A stretch of 64,000 nucleotides of DNA from an uncultured Collinsella sp. (GCA_900544135.1 UQTU01000010.1:22039-86038), one strand, 5' to 3'. Positions 35,481 through 44,440 are shown, counted from the first letter of the stretch. The notes: generated from the letters alone by a model not told the origin. Numbers and translations: made by a program.

Positions 35481-35697
35481 TGCTATAGTTACTGCGGTTA
35501 ATGAGGGTCAAGAGAAAGGTTACAGGTGAAATCCAAACCTCGACCATACAGTCGATGACCCCATGCAGGTGCTTTTTGCGCATGCACGGGGTGTAAGCGT
35601 CGAGCGGCGTGCCGCCCGCGCATGCGTATACATATCCAGAAGCCCCCGGACGCCGCACGCGCGGCCGCGTCCGGAGGAATAATGATGGGGAGCACCA
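35481..35697 (+). promoter_or_regulatory. Extended -10 promoter and structured leader of the MgtE-like/Nramp operon
   Basis: TGCTATAGT (35481-35489) is an extended -10 box, giving a leader of about 200 nt. It contains TCGAC-6 nt-GTCGA (35540-35555), a long hairpin ACCCC...GGGGT with a T5 loop (35558-35592), GCGGC-GT-GCCGC (35604-35615), and CCGGACGC...GCGTCCGG (35646-35674) just before the ribosome-binding site GGGGAG. This density of hairpins before a metal-transporter operon suggests a regulatory leader. It does not match the M-box or yybP-ykoY consensus as I know them. Confidence 0.5.
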
Positions 35698-37542
35698 TTG
35701 AATTATCTGAGTGAGATGCTCAAATTGCCGGTCTTGGACGTCGACGGCGAAAAGCTCGGCGTTGTGAACGATTTTGGCATTGCTACCGGCGAAGTTTTTC
35801 CGCACGTAACGTCGCTCGCGTTCCGCGGACCCGGCAAGACGCCGTTTATGATCAGCTGGCGCAAATGGGTCGACCGTATCGACGAGACGGGCGTACACCT
35901 TAAGTCGCCGGCCACCGAAATCCGTTTTTCGTACCTGCAGCCGACCGAACTTTTGCTCGCGCGCGACGTGCTCAACAAGCAGATTGTCGACACGCAGGGC
36001 ATGAAGGTCGTGCGCGTCAACGACATCAAGTTTTCCATGTCGGGCGAAAATCAGCTGCGTCTGCTGGGTGCCGAAGTTGGCGCCCGTGGTCTGCTGCGCG
36101 CGATCAGCCCCGCCCTCGAGCATGTCGTCGAGAGCTTTATGAAGCACCTGGGCAAACCGCTCGGCGAGGACATCATCGCCTGGTCCTACATGGACCTGCT
36201 CGACCGTTCGACTAAAAATATTCAGCTGTCGGTGTCGCATAAGACGCTCGGCGAGCTGCACCCTGCCGACATTGCCGACATTATCGAGCAGCTCGACCCG
36301 CGCCTGCGTGCGCAGGTGTTCGCGCAGCTCGACACCGCCCAGGCCGCCGAGGCCATCTCGGAGTTCGACGACGACGAGCTTATGACCGAGATGCTCGAGG
36401 GCCTGTCCGATACGGACGCATCGTCGATGCTGGCCATGATGGACCCGGACGACGCCGCCGACCTGATCGACGAGCTCGATTACGAGAAGGCCGAGAAGCT
36501 TTTGCGCCTGATGGGCGTTCAGGAGGAGAAGGCGATTCGTAACCTGCTGGGCTATGAGGACAACACTGCCGGCCGTATCATGACCTCGGAGTTTGTCTCC
36601 CTGCCTGCCACGGCGACGGTCGCTGACGCCATCGAGGCGATCCGCAAGCTCGACGAGGACTTCGAGAGCGTCTACTACGTCTATACCGAGGACCCGAGCG
36701 GCATGCTCACCGGCGTGCTTTCGCTACGCACGCTTATCGTGGCCGACCGCGACGCCACGCTGGGCCAGCTGGCCTATCGCGACCTGGTTTATGTGTCGCC
36801 CGACGATGACCAGGAAGACGTAACGGACGAGATGACCAAGTACGACCTGGTCGCCATCCCCGTTTGCGACGAGAACCGTCACATCTTGGGTATCGTGACC
36901 TTTGACGACGCCATGGACGTTATCGCCGAGGAGCACCAGGAGGACCTGCAGATCGCAGGCGTCGGTTCGGGCGATAGCGCGTCCGACGACTCGACGAATG
37001 TGCTCAGCTGGTTTGTGCATCGCCAGTACTGGGTTGTCGTGTGGGGTATTGCCTCGTGCATCATGGCAACAGTGCTGGGAACGGCGCTGGGCTCTGCGCA
37101 TCTGGTGGTGTTCCCCATGTGCGCCATGCCGCTCGTGCTGCTGGCTGCCTCGCGTATGGTGTCGTTCGTCAAGAACTACTTCCTGGAGTACGACGGCCAT
37201 GACGATGAGCCCAAGCCGTATCTGGGGTTCTTCTTCCAGAGCACGGGCATGGGCCTGATTCTGTCGCTCGTGACCTACCTGTGCGCCCAGCTGGTGCGCA
37301 CCGCCGCATTCCCCGACGCGCCCATGTTTGAGGAGCAGCTCTTTACCGGCTGCTTTAACATTGCGGCCATCGTCTGCCTGATTGGCAACATGAGCGCCGT
37401 GATTTACCTGACGGTGCTGTTCTGGCGTGACGAGCACGACCTCAATACGTCGGGTACCGCCATGAACGTTATTGCCGTCATGATCTCATGCGTGGCGTAC
37501 TGCATCGCCGCGGTGCTGCTCACCATGTCGGTCATGGGGTAG
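35698..37542 (+). CDS. MgtE-N/CBS protein with atypical membrane domain
   Basis: A 614-residue protein with a TTG start behind GGGGAG. Order: a PRC-barrel-like N-terminus (residues 1-60), a middle region, the MgtE superhelical N domain (about 180-285, starting GELHPADIADIIEQLDP), two CBS domains (about 290-415), and five transmembrane helices (about 445-610). The soluble half is that of Mg2+-gated MgtE channels. The membrane half lacks the GGNxGxQ-type MgtE signature I would expect and does not look like MgtE. The Nramp-like gene follows at 8 bp. A Mg2+ or other divalent-cation role is inferred from the MgtE-N domain. Confidence 0.75.
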   Translation: MNYLSEMLKLPVLDVDGEKLGVVNDFGIATGEVFPHVTSLAFRGPGKTPFMISWRKWVDRIDETGVHLKSPATEIRFSYLQPTELLLARDVLNKQIVDTQGMKVVRVNDIKFSMSGENQLRLLGAEVGARGLLRAISPALEHVVESFMKHLGKPLGEDIIAWSYMDLLDRSTKNIQLSVSHKTLGELHPADIADIIEQLDPRLRAQVFAQLDTAQAAEAISEFDDDELMTEMLEGLSDTDASSMLAMMDPDDAADLIDELDYEKAEKLLRLMGVQEEKAIRNLLGYEDNTAGRIMTSEFVSLPATATVADAIEAIRKLDEDFESVYYVYTEDPSGMLTGVLSLRTLIVADRDATLGQLAYRDLVYVSPDDDQEDVTDEMTKYDLVAIPVCDENRHILGIVTFDDAMDVIAEEHQEDLQIAGVGSGDSASDDSTNVLSWFVHRQYWVVVWGIASCIMATVLGTALGSAHLVVFPMCAMPLVLLAASRMVSFVKNYFLEYDGHDDEPKPYLGFFFQSTGMGLILSLVTYLCAQLVRTAAFPDAPMFEEQLFTGCFNIAAIVCLIGNMSAVIYLTVLFWRDEHDLNTSGTAMNVIAVMISCVAYCIAAVLLTMSVMG

Positions 37543-37550
37543 GTGGTCGC

Positions 37551-38813
37551 GTGCAAAACACGAAGCAAAAGGCGAGCACCAAGCAAAAGTTGACCATCGC
37601 GGCCATCTTTGGCGCCATGGGCCCTGGCCTTCTGGCGGCGCTTTCGGGCAATGACGCCGGCGGCATCGCCACGTATTCCAGCGCCGGTGCCAGCTATGGC
37701 TACAAGATGCTGTGGATGCTTCCCGTCATGACCGTGCTGCTTATCGTGACGCAGGAGACTGCGGCGCGTTGTGGCTGCGTCACAGGCAAGGGGCTGGCGT
37801 CGCTCATTCGCGAGCGCTTTGGCGTGCGCAGGAGCGTGCTGGCCATGGCGGCGCTGCTGATCGCCAACACGGCCGTGACCATCTCGGAGTTTGCGGGTAT
37901 CGCGAGCGGCCTTGCCCTCTTTGGCGTGCCGGCGAGCATCTCGGTGCCGCTGGTGGCGCTGCTGGTTTGGATGCTTACCATGTCGGGCAGCTTCCAGCGC
38001 ATCGAGAAGATTCTGCTGCTGGTGAGCTGCGTGTTTGTGACCTACATCGTCGCTGCATTTTTGGCTGGTCCCAGCTGGGGCGAGGTGGCGGTCGACCTGG
38101 TTGTGCCCAACATCCAAAACGACCCCAGTTACGTGTCGCTTGTGGTCGCAACGATCGGCACCACCATCGCGCCGTGGATGATCTTCTTGGCGCAGAACAA
38201 CGTGGTCGATAAGAATGCGGGCGAGGACGATATCGTGCTGCAGCGTATCGACACCGTGAGCGGCTCGATTGCCGCCGATGTCATTGCCGGCTTTATTATC
38301 ATAACGACCGGTACGGTGTTGTTCCCTGCGGGCATTCAGATCAGCGATGCTGCCGACGCCGCCCGCGCGTTGGAGCCCATCGCGGGCCAGTGGTCCACGG
38401 TGCTGTTTGCCTCGGGCCTGGTCGCGGCGAGCTTCTTGGCCGCCTGCGTGCTTCCGGGCGTTACGTCCAGCGCTATCTGCGAGGCATTTGGCTGGGAGCG
38501 CGGTGCCGATCGCAGCTGGGACGAGGCCCCGGTCTATCGCGGCATTATTACGGCTATCATTGGCATCTCTGCCGTGCTGGTGCTCATGCCCGGCGTCGAC
38601 CTGTTCCAGATTATGATGACCTCGCAGGTCATCAACGGCGTGCTTTTGCCTGTGGTCCTGGTGTTCCAGGTGCTTATTGCCGCTGATCGACACATTATGG
38701 GCGCCAACCGCAACGGCCGCGTGTGGAATGTGCTCACGTGGGCGACTATCGGTGTGATTACGGTGCTGACGGTCGTCATGTTTGTCCTGCAAGCGATGGG
38801 CTACAGCGCGTAG
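37551..38813 (+). CDS. Divergent Nramp-family (SLC11-like) metal transporter
   Basis: A 420-residue protein with a GTG start at 37551 behind TAGGTGG; eleven helices by eye. The first helix matches Nramp (GPGLLAALSGNDAGGIATYS), but the DPGN metal motif reads DAGG. Helix 6 reads IAPWMIFLAQNN where canonical Nramps have the MPH motif. The Mn/Fe-selecting Met is thus absent. Loss of that Met is known in Nramp-related magnesium transporters (NRMT), one characterised from Eggerthella, also a coriobacterium. Co-transcription with an MgtE-N/CBS protein supports Mg2+ as substrate, but this is inference. Confidence 0.82.
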   Translation: MQNTKQKASTKQKLTIAAIFGAMGPGLLAALSGNDAGGIATYSSAGASYGYKMLWMLPVMTVLLIVTQETAARCGCVTGKGLASLIRERFGVRRSVLAMAALLIANTAVTISEFAGIASGLALFGVPASISVPLVALLVWMLTMSGSFQRIEKILLLVSCVFVTYIVAAFLAGPSWGEVAVDLVVPNIQNDPSYVSLVVATIGTTIAPWMIFLAQNNVVDKNAGEDDIVLQRIDTVSGSIAADVIAGFIIITTGTVLFPAGIQISDAADAARALEPIAGQWSTVLFASGLVAASFLAACVLPGVTSSAICEAFGWERGADRSWDEAPVYRGIITAIIGISAVLVLMPGVDLFQIMMTSQVINGVLLPVVLVFQVLIAADRHIMGANRNGRVWNVLTWATIGVITVLTVVMFVLQAMGYSA

Positions 38814-38830
38814 CGCCTCTTTTGGACTCT

Positions 38831-38866
38831 AAACAGGTCGCCGCCATGGGCTGCGGCCTGTTTTTT
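38831..38866 (+). terminator. Intrinsic terminator after the Nramp-like gene
   Basis: AAACAGGTCGC pairs with GCGGCCTGTTT, then TTTT. Within 55 bp of the stop codon. Confidence 0.78.
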
Positions 38867-38897
38867 GCCTGTAGTAGGGGGTTGGTTATATACGTGT

Positions 38898-39123
38898 GGG
38901 CAGAAAATGCCAAATATGAGTACTGCTGCTACTCATGTGACAATTAAGACGAAGAAATTAATGAACATAAACAAGGTATCTGTTTATTAATTTTAATCCT
39001 GTCAAGTTCCAAACCCGCTATTGCTGCCGGTCCAAAGGGGCGTGGTGGCCGAGAGGGAGCCATTTTGGGCATTTTGCCTGCTACTAAAATGGTATCAGTA
39101 CTCATATTTGGCATTTTTTGCCC
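38898..39123. repeat. 226-bp MITE-like element with 27-bp terminal inverted repeats
   Basis: The ends (38898-38924 and 39097-39123; core AAATGCCAAATATGAGTACT) are inverted with one mismatch in 27. The interior is AT-rich at the left, with a hairpin ATAAACA-7 nt-TGTTTAT, and GC-rich at the right. There is no ORF for a transposase. No clear target-site duplication is visible. It occupies most of the 548-bp gap before the acyltransferase gene. Confidence 0.68.
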
Positions 39124-39260
39124 ATAGCCCTTTGGGGCCGGCTCGAAAAGAGCAATCTGGGGGTGTTTGCTGCGGGCGCGGGGCTTCCAAACAGCGCTCG
39201 GGGTGGCGGGGAACTCAGAATTCGACCGCGGGGAGGGCATTCATCAGCTGTGTCAGGAGT

Positions 39261-39337
39261 GTCCCTAAGTGCCGGCACATAAGGACCGTCCTTAACTGCC
39301 GGAGGGGGACGTCGGTTGTGGCCGACGCCCCCCTCCG
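39261..39337. repeat. GTCCCTAAGTGCC palindrome and terminator-like hairpin
   Basis: GTCCCTAAGTGCC-GGCACATAAGGAC (39261-39286) is a near-perfect 26-bp palindrome, followed by a related half (TCCTTAACTGCCGG). CGGAGGGGG...CCCCCTCCG with inner CGTCGG/CCGACG (39300-39337) is a strong hairpin beyond the end of the minus-strand acyltransferase gene and probably its terminator. Confidence 0.55.
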
Positions 39338-39361
39338 TGTGCAAGCAGATTTGGCTGCGCG

Positions 39362-41578
39362 TTACTTGTCGGTGCCTAGCTTGTGCGGTTTGTAGGCGAG
39401 GGCGCTGACGAGTGCATCGGCAGCGGATTTGACAGCCGCCGGCTGCGGATCGTTAACGTGATCCTCGGGATGCACGGGCAGGTCCTTCTTGACGGCATCG
39501 TGGATGAGCTTAAGGTACTCGGTCACACCCGCGTTCGAGAGGTGCGTGCCATCGCCATCGAACAGGTCGTTGCGGTTGGCGCTGTATCCGTACCAGTCGA
39601 TAACGCGCACGTTCTTGTAGCGCGTAGCGGCGTTGGCGATGGCCTGGTTGGTAGAGCCAACCCACGGCTGCGGGCTGCGTGTGTTCACAAACACCACAAT
39701 ACGCTTATCTCCTGCATCGGCCATGATGGCGTCGATCTGATCGTCGGTTACCAAGCCGTTGGTGCCCAGCGCAAAGACCACGATCTTGCCGGCAAGGTTC
39801 TGTTGGAGATAGCCCTCAAATGTCGCGCGGCCCGCATCAAACTGGCGGCCCTTTTCGGCATCGATATGGCTGTGCGGGAACACGCCGTCAAAGGAATCAA
39901 CGGCGCGCAGCGACACGGAGTCACCGATCATAAGCAAATCGTAGGAGCCATCGGGGAAGCCGTCGTTGTCCTTGTCGGTGTCGTCGGCCGCCTGTTGGTC
40001 GGCGGGCGCGGTGTTTTTGGCTTCCTTGTTGAGGACTTCGGCGCCCTCACCGCTCAGTGCGGAGGTCTCCGGCACAAAGATCAGGCCGCCCAGTGCAACG
40101 ACCAACACGACAGCGCAGGTTGCGCAGACAGGGACGTGCGCGCGTGCCCAGTTGGCGGGCGTGGCGGTGCCGTCGCGGAACTCGGATACGGTGCGCTCAA
40201 AGGCGCCCTTTCTAAACGGCGTTTCGATAAAGCGATATGAGCATTCGGCCACGGCGACCACCACAAGTACCTGCAAGATGTACTGCCACCACGGTGTATC
40301 GTTGATGTTGGCGACCGGGTTCATGAGCAACAGCAGGGGATAGTGCCACAGGTAGATGCTGTACGAGCGCTTGCCAACCCACACGAGCGGCTCGGCGGAC
40401 AGCGCGCGGGCAACCATTCCCTGGGGCTGCACGCAGGCCGCGATGACCATGAGCGTGAGGACCGAGCACAGCAGCGTGCCGCCGCGATACTGGAACGCGG
40501 TGTAGCCGTTGGTGAGCGCGACCATGGCGGAAAGGCCAACCAGACCCACGACGCCCAACACATCGATGGATGTGGGCGAGGACCAAAAGCGCACGAGGGC
40601 GCTCGGCTGTGCCGGGGCGGTCTCGGCTGATTCGTCGGCCTTCTCGCTAGGTTTGCCCTCGGCGTTCTTGTCGTGCTTGGCGGCGCCAGCCAGGCGATTG
40701 AGCCCCAAACGATGAGCGAGACGCACTGGCGCCAGGTCGCGATCGGGGATAAAGGCCATCCAGGCACCCAGCAGTAGCGAGAACACGCGGGTGTCGGTGC
40801 CGTAGTACACGCGGCTGGGGTCGGCGGCAGGGTTGTAAAGCACCATCATGGCGAGGGCAGATACCGCGGCAAGGCCCAGAACCAAGCGGCGCGTGTTGGG
40901 CTTGCTCACATGCATGGATACCATGGCAAACAGCAGTGGCGGCCAAATCAGGTAGAACTGTTCCTCGATGGCAAGCGACCAAAAGTGCGTGAGCGGCGAG
41001 GGGTCGCCCAGAGCATTGAAGTACGAGACGTTTTGGGCAATCTGCCACCAGTTGTTGAAGAACAGCAACGACGGCAGGATGTCGGGGCGCATCTTGGTGA
41101 GCATCACGTGGTTAAAGATGGTGCACAGCGCGCAGGTCACGAACACTACCGTTACCACGGCGGGGACCAGGCGACGGATGCGGCGAATCCAGAAGCTCTT
41201 GAGGTCGATGCGGCCGGTCTTAGCGACTTCGTTGAGTAGCAGGCGTGTGATCAGATAGCCCGAAAGCACAAAGAAGATCGTGACGCCGAGCAGACCGCCC
41301 TGCGCCCACGTGAGGTTGAGGTGATAGAGCACCACCGCGACGACGGCAAGCGTGCGTAGGCCGTCAAGGGCAGGGATGTAGCGGGACTTGGGGCGAGCAG
41401 GCGTCTGCTCCGCGGCGGGAGTGTTGGCGCGGCCCGCGTTGTTGGTAGAAGCGCGATGAGGGCTTGCGGTGCGTCGCGGCTCGTTGGTACGGCGTTCGCT
41501 CTTCACGCGTTCGTGCGGCGCCGGCTCGTTGCCTGTGCGGCGTCGACCGCGCGAGCCCGATTGCGAGAATTGTTCCAT
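39362..41578 (-). CDS. Acyltransferase-3 / SGNH peptidoglycan or polysaccharide O-acetyltransferase (OatA-like)
   Basis: A 738-residue membrane protein. A long Arg/Thr/Pro-rich cytoplasmic leader (1-65) precedes ten or eleven helices of the acyltransferase-3 family: ALDGLRTLAVVAVVLYHL, FFVLSGYLITRLLL, RRIRRLVPA and HFWSLAIEEQFYLIWP. A helix near residue 470 leads to an extracellular SGNH domain from about 550, with the nucleophile in MIGDSVSLRA and the DxxH-equivalent in GDGTHLSNAG. The architecture is that of OatA, which O-acetylates cell-wall glycan. An insert of about 50 charged residues (AAKHDKNAEGKPSEKADESA) lies between helices 6 and 7. It is a single gene on the minus strand. Confidence 0.9.
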   Translation of the reverse strand: MEQFSQSGSRGRRRTGNEPAPHERVKSERRTNEPRRTASPHRASTNNAGRANTPAAEQTPARPKSRYIPALDGLRTLAVVAVVLYHLNLTWAQGGLLGVTIFFVLSGYLITRLLLNEVAKTGRIDLKSFWIRRIRRLVPAVVTVVFVTCALCTIFNHVMLTKMRPDILPSLLFFNNWWQIAQNVSYFNALGDPSPLTHFWSLAIEEQFYLIWPPLLFAMVSMHVSKPNTRRLVLGLAAVSALAMMVLYNPAADPSRVYYGTDTRVFSLLLGAWMAFIPDRDLAPVRLAHRLGLNRLAGAAKHDKNAEGKPSEKADESAETAPAQPSALVRFWSSPTSIDVLGVVGLVGLSAMVALTNGYTAFQYRGGTLLCSVLTLMVIAACVQPQGMVARALSAEPLVWVGKRSYSIYLWHYPLLLLMNPVANINDTPWWQYILQVLVVVAVAECSYRFIETPFRKGAFERTVSEFRDGTATPANWARAHVPVCATCAVVLVVALGGLIFVPETSALSGEGAEVLNKEAKNTAPADQQAADDTDKDNDGFPDGSYDLLMIGDSVSLRAVDSFDGVFPHSHIDAEKGRQFDAGRATFEGYLQQNLAGKIVVFALGTNGLVTDDQIDAIMADAGDKRIVVFVNTRSPQPWVGSTNQAIANAATRYKNVRVIDWYGYSANRNDLFDGDGTHLSNAGVTEYLKLIHDAVKKDLPVHPEDHVNDPQPAAVKSAADALVSALAYKPHKLGTDK

Positions 41579-41765
41579 AAAACATCATCCAATGACGAGA
41601 ATAATCAGCACGTATTTATTGTAGCTGCCTGCTCCTGTGAATGCTTGCTGCTGGCGCAAGCTCAAGCGTGCGTCCACATCAAAGTGAACTAAAGTTATAG
41701 GGGGTGCGAGGGCGCACAATCGATGGTCGACGGTGGGCATAAGGCCCGCAGATGAGGAGGTTTCC

Positions 41766-42737
41766 ATGGCAGATCGCGACATCATTGCGGTGTTCGGCAG
41801 CATGAACATGGACCTTTCGGTGGCGTGCGAGCGCATGCCGCGTGCGGGCGAGACCGTCGGCGGCAGCGGGTTTATCACCAACGCCGGCGGTAAGGGCGCT
41901 AACCAGGCCGTTGCCGCCGCGCGCATGGGTGCGCGCACATGCATGATCGGCGCTGTTGGACGTGATACCTTTGGCGATGCGCTTGTGGCGGGGCTCCAGG
42001 ATGCCGGCGTGAGTGTTGAGTTCGTGGCGCTTCGCGATGACGTGGAGACCGGCACCGCGACTATCATTCGCTGCGAGGGCGACAACCGCATCATACTGTC
42101 ACCGGGCGCCAACCATGCGCTTGCGGGCGCGGACGTTGCCTGCGCGTTGAGGCGTCTGGTGGCCCATGAGCTCGACGGCGACGCCAGCGAGATTGCCCCG
42201 GCTGCCGGAAGCGTCTTTATCGCCCAGGGCGAATGTGACCTTGTGGCGACGGCCGAGGCGCTTGTTTGCGCTCACGAGCTGGGGTTCTATACGGTCTTTA
42301 ATCCAGCGCCCGCCTGCGAGCTGCCTGCGGAGGTCTGGCCTGCGGTCGACCTGGTCTGCCCCAACGAGACCGAGTGCCAGGTGCTGACGGGCATTCTGGC
42401 CACGGATGATGCGAGTTGCGTCGCCGCGCTCAATGCGCTGCTCGACAAGGGCGCCGGGGCTGCGGTCATCACGCTAGGCGGTGCCGGCTCAGTTGCATTT
42501 GGCGATGACGGTGAGCTGCTGCGCATGCCGGCACTTTCGTGCGCGGTGGTCGATACGACGGCCGCGGGCGATACGTTTATTGGTGCGCTTGCGGCGGCTC
42601 GCCTGGAGGGCCTGCCGCTCTTTGAATGCATGGCCGCCGGCGCCCGTGCCTCGGCGGTGACGGTGTCGCGTTTGGGCGCGCAGCAGTCGATTCCCACGCG
42701 TGCCGAAGTTGGGCGCATGTTTGGTTTAGACGATTAG
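41766..42737 (+). CDS. rbsK: Ribokinase
   Basis: A 323-residue PfkB-family sugar kinase started at the ATG at 41766 behind GAGGAGG. PfkB motif 1 is GGSGFITNAGGKGANQAVAAARMG; motif 2 is DTTAAGDTFIGALAAA with the catalytic Asp. NMDLSV near residue 16 matches the ribose-binding NxD of ribokinases. It makes ribose 5-phosphate from ribose. The nucleoside hydrolase follows at 27 bp, so the pair would release and phosphorylate nucleoside ribose. Confidence 0.88.
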   Translation: MADRDIIAVFGSMNMDLSVACERMPRAGETVGGSGFITNAGGKGANQAVAAARMGARTCMIGAVGRDTFGDALVAGLQDAGVSVEFVALRDDVETGTATIIRCEGDNRIILSPGANHALAGADVACALRRLVAHELDGDASEIAPAAGSVFIAQGECDLVATAEALVCAHELGFYTVFNPAPACELPAEVWPAVDLVCPNETECQVLTGILATDDASCVAALNALLDKGAGAAVITLGGAGSVAFGDDGELLRMPALSCAVVDTTAAGDTFIGALAAARLEGLPLFECMAAGARASAVTVSRLGAQQSIPTRAEVGRMFGLDD

Positions 42738-42764
42738 TACAAGACGGAGAAGCGGAGTAAAACA

Positions 42765-43739
42765 ATGGCAACCAAGAAGCTGATCCTTGATCTGGATATG
42801 GGTGTGGACGATGCGATGGCGCTTGCCTATGCCATCGCGAGCCCCGAGGTGGAGCTCGTGGGCATCACCACATGCTTTGGCAACGTGCGCGTCGAGCAGT
42901 CGGCGCACAACTGCCTGGCGGTGCTCGACCTGTTGGGCCGTCCCGAGGTGCCGGTGTACCTGGGTGCCGACCGTCCTCTGCAAGCGACTGAGCCCTATAC
43001 GCCGCCGGCGTCCACCGCGCTCATTCACGGCAAGAACGGCATCGGCGGCGCGAGCGTGCCCGCGTCGCCCTACGAGCCGGTGGGGGCGACCTCGGCCGAC
43101 GGCAACGCTGCGGTCGATTATCTGATCGATGCCGCGCGCACCTATGGTCCCGATCTGGTCTACGTAGCGACTGGCCCGCTCTCCAACCTAGCGCTCGCCC
43201 TGGAGCGCGATGCGGCGGCGATGATGTCCATCGGCCGCGTGGTCGTGATGGGCGGCGCCCTTACCGTGCCCGGTAACGTGAGCGCGGGCGCCGAGGCCAA
43301 CATGGCGAGCGACCCCGAGGCAGCCGACGCGGTGCTGCGCTCGGGCCGTAAGCTCACCATGGTGGGCCTGGACGTGACGCATCGCGTGGTGCTCACGCGC
43401 CGCGACATTGCCGGCTGGACGGGTTCGGGAACCATGGCCGGCTGCGCATTTGCGAGCATGGTCGAGCACTACATTGGTTCGTACGAGATGAACGCGTCCT
43501 ACCTGGGCGGCTGCGCGCTGCACGATCCGCTGGCGGTTGCCGTGGCGATTGATCCCACGCTCGTGGGTGCGCTCGGCTGTAACCTGCGTGTTGACTTGCT
43601 GGGTGAGTATCGCGGCCGCACCATCTGCGATGAGCGCCGCGTGGCAGATCCCGACAAGAGCACACTCGTGGCGCTGACCGTCGATACCCCGCGCTTCCTG
43701 TCCGAGTTCAAGGCCCGTATGGCCCGTGTCCTTGGCTAA
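42765..43739 (+). CDS. Inosine/uridine-preferring nucleoside hydrolase
   Basis: A 324-residue protein of the IunH family. The Ca2+-binding motif DLDMGVDDAMAL lies at residues 8-19. Other landmarks are GNVRVEQSAHN, LVYVATGPLSNLAL, VVMGGAL, and the second metal aspartate in CALHDPLAVA. It cleaves ribonucleosides to base and ribose. No signal peptide, so it acts in the cytoplasm. It is probably in one transcript with rbsK. Confidence 0.92.
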   Translation: MATKKLILDLDMGVDDAMALAYAIASPEVELVGITTCFGNVRVEQSAHNCLAVLDLLGRPEVPVYLGADRPLQATEPYTPPASTALIHGKNGIGGASVPASPYEPVGATSADGNAAVDYLIDAARTYGPDLVYVATGPLSNLALALERDAAAMMSIGRVVVMGGALTVPGNVSAGAEANMASDPEAADAVLRSGRKLTMVGLDVTHRVVLTRRDIAGWTGSGTMAGCAFASMVEHYIGSYEMNASYLGGCALHDPLAVAVAIDPTLVGALGCNLRVDLLGEYRGRTICDERRVADPDKSTLVALTVDTPRFLSEFKARMARVLG

Positions 43740-43748
43740 GTTGTCTTT

Positions 43749-43819
43749 TTGGGACGGGGCTTTTTTGACTGGTATGATTGGTGCGACCATTCGAACCAGC
43801 TAAAAGAGCCCCGTCCCAA
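43749..43819. terminator. Long inverted repeat between the nucleoside hydrolase gene and luxS
   Basis: TTGGGACGGGGCT (43749-43761) is perfectly inverted at 43807-43819. A T6 run follows the left arm, and the interior folds further (CTGGT/ACCAG and TGGT-GCG-ACCA). It can act as terminator for the nucleoside hydrolase and as a structured 5' leader of luxS, whose start is 24 bp downstream. Confidence 0.6.
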
Positions 43820-43842
43820 TTTGACTATCGAGAGGATCTGCC

Positions 43843-44331
43843 ATGGAGCGCATCGCGAGCTTTTCCGTTGACCATCTGCTGCTTGAGCCCGGCGTGTACG
43901 TGAGCCGCATCGACCGCGATCCGGCGACCGGCGCCGCCGTCACCACGTTTGACCTGCGCCTGACCACGCCCAACAAGGAGCCGGTCATGAACACGGCCGA
44001 GTGCCACACCATCGAGCACCTGGGCGCGACGTTCCTTCGCAACCATGCCGAGTGGTCGAGCCGCATTGTCTACTTTGGTCCCATGGGCTGCCGCACGGGC
44101 TTTTACCTCGTCGTGTTTGGCGAGGTGACGAGCGAGGAGATCCTGCCGCTCGTGCGTGAGCTGTTCGAGTTTGTCGCCGGCTTTGAGGGCGATGTCCCCG
44201 GTGCCGCTCCCGAGGAGTGCGGTAACTATCTGGACCAGAACCTTCCCATGGCTAACTGGCTCGCGCGTCGCTACCTCGACCGCGACCTGGCCGATATCGA
44301 CGAGAAGCACCTGCACTATCAGCAGGCGTAA
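43843..44331 (+). CDS. luxS: S-ribosylhomocysteine lyase LuxS
   Basis: A 162-residue enzyme of the usual length. It splits S-ribosylhomocysteine to homocysteine and DPD, the autoinducer-2 precursor. Metal ligands are H55 and H59 (HTIEH) and C126 (PEECGNYL); the catalytic C83 is in MGCRTGFYL. The start has GAGAGGAT. It is monocistronic, between an inverted repeat and a terminator. No pfs/mtnN gene is in the window. Confidence 0.96.
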   Translation: MERIASFSVDHLLLEPGVYVSRIDRDPATGAAVTTFDLRLTTPNKEPVMNTAECHTIEHLGATFLRNHAEWSSRIVYFGPMGCRTGFYLVVFGEVTSEEILPLVRELFEFVAGFEGDVPGAAPEECGNYLDQNLPMANWLARRYLDRDLADIDEKHLHYQQA

Positions 44332-44358
44332 GGACTTTATCGTCCAAAACGCGCGCAT

Positions 44359-44396
44359 TGGGCGCCTTCGCTTATGCGGGGGCGCCTTTTTGTTGA
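44359..44396 (+). terminator. Intrinsic terminator after luxS
   Basis: GGGCGCC pairs with GGCGCC(T) around a loop of about 14 nt, followed by TTTTTG. Confidence 0.75.
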
Positions 44397-44440
44397 GTGG
44401 TCGGGACGAGCGTTCAAAATCGCTCATGTTTGTTCTAGAA

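Noticed and set aside
35520..35697. M-box, FMN or yybP-ykoY riboswitch upstream of the MgtE-like gene
   Set aside because: AGGTGAAATCC is only loosely similar to conserved riboswitch words; the other invariant segments are absent. Kept only as a structured leader of unknown class.
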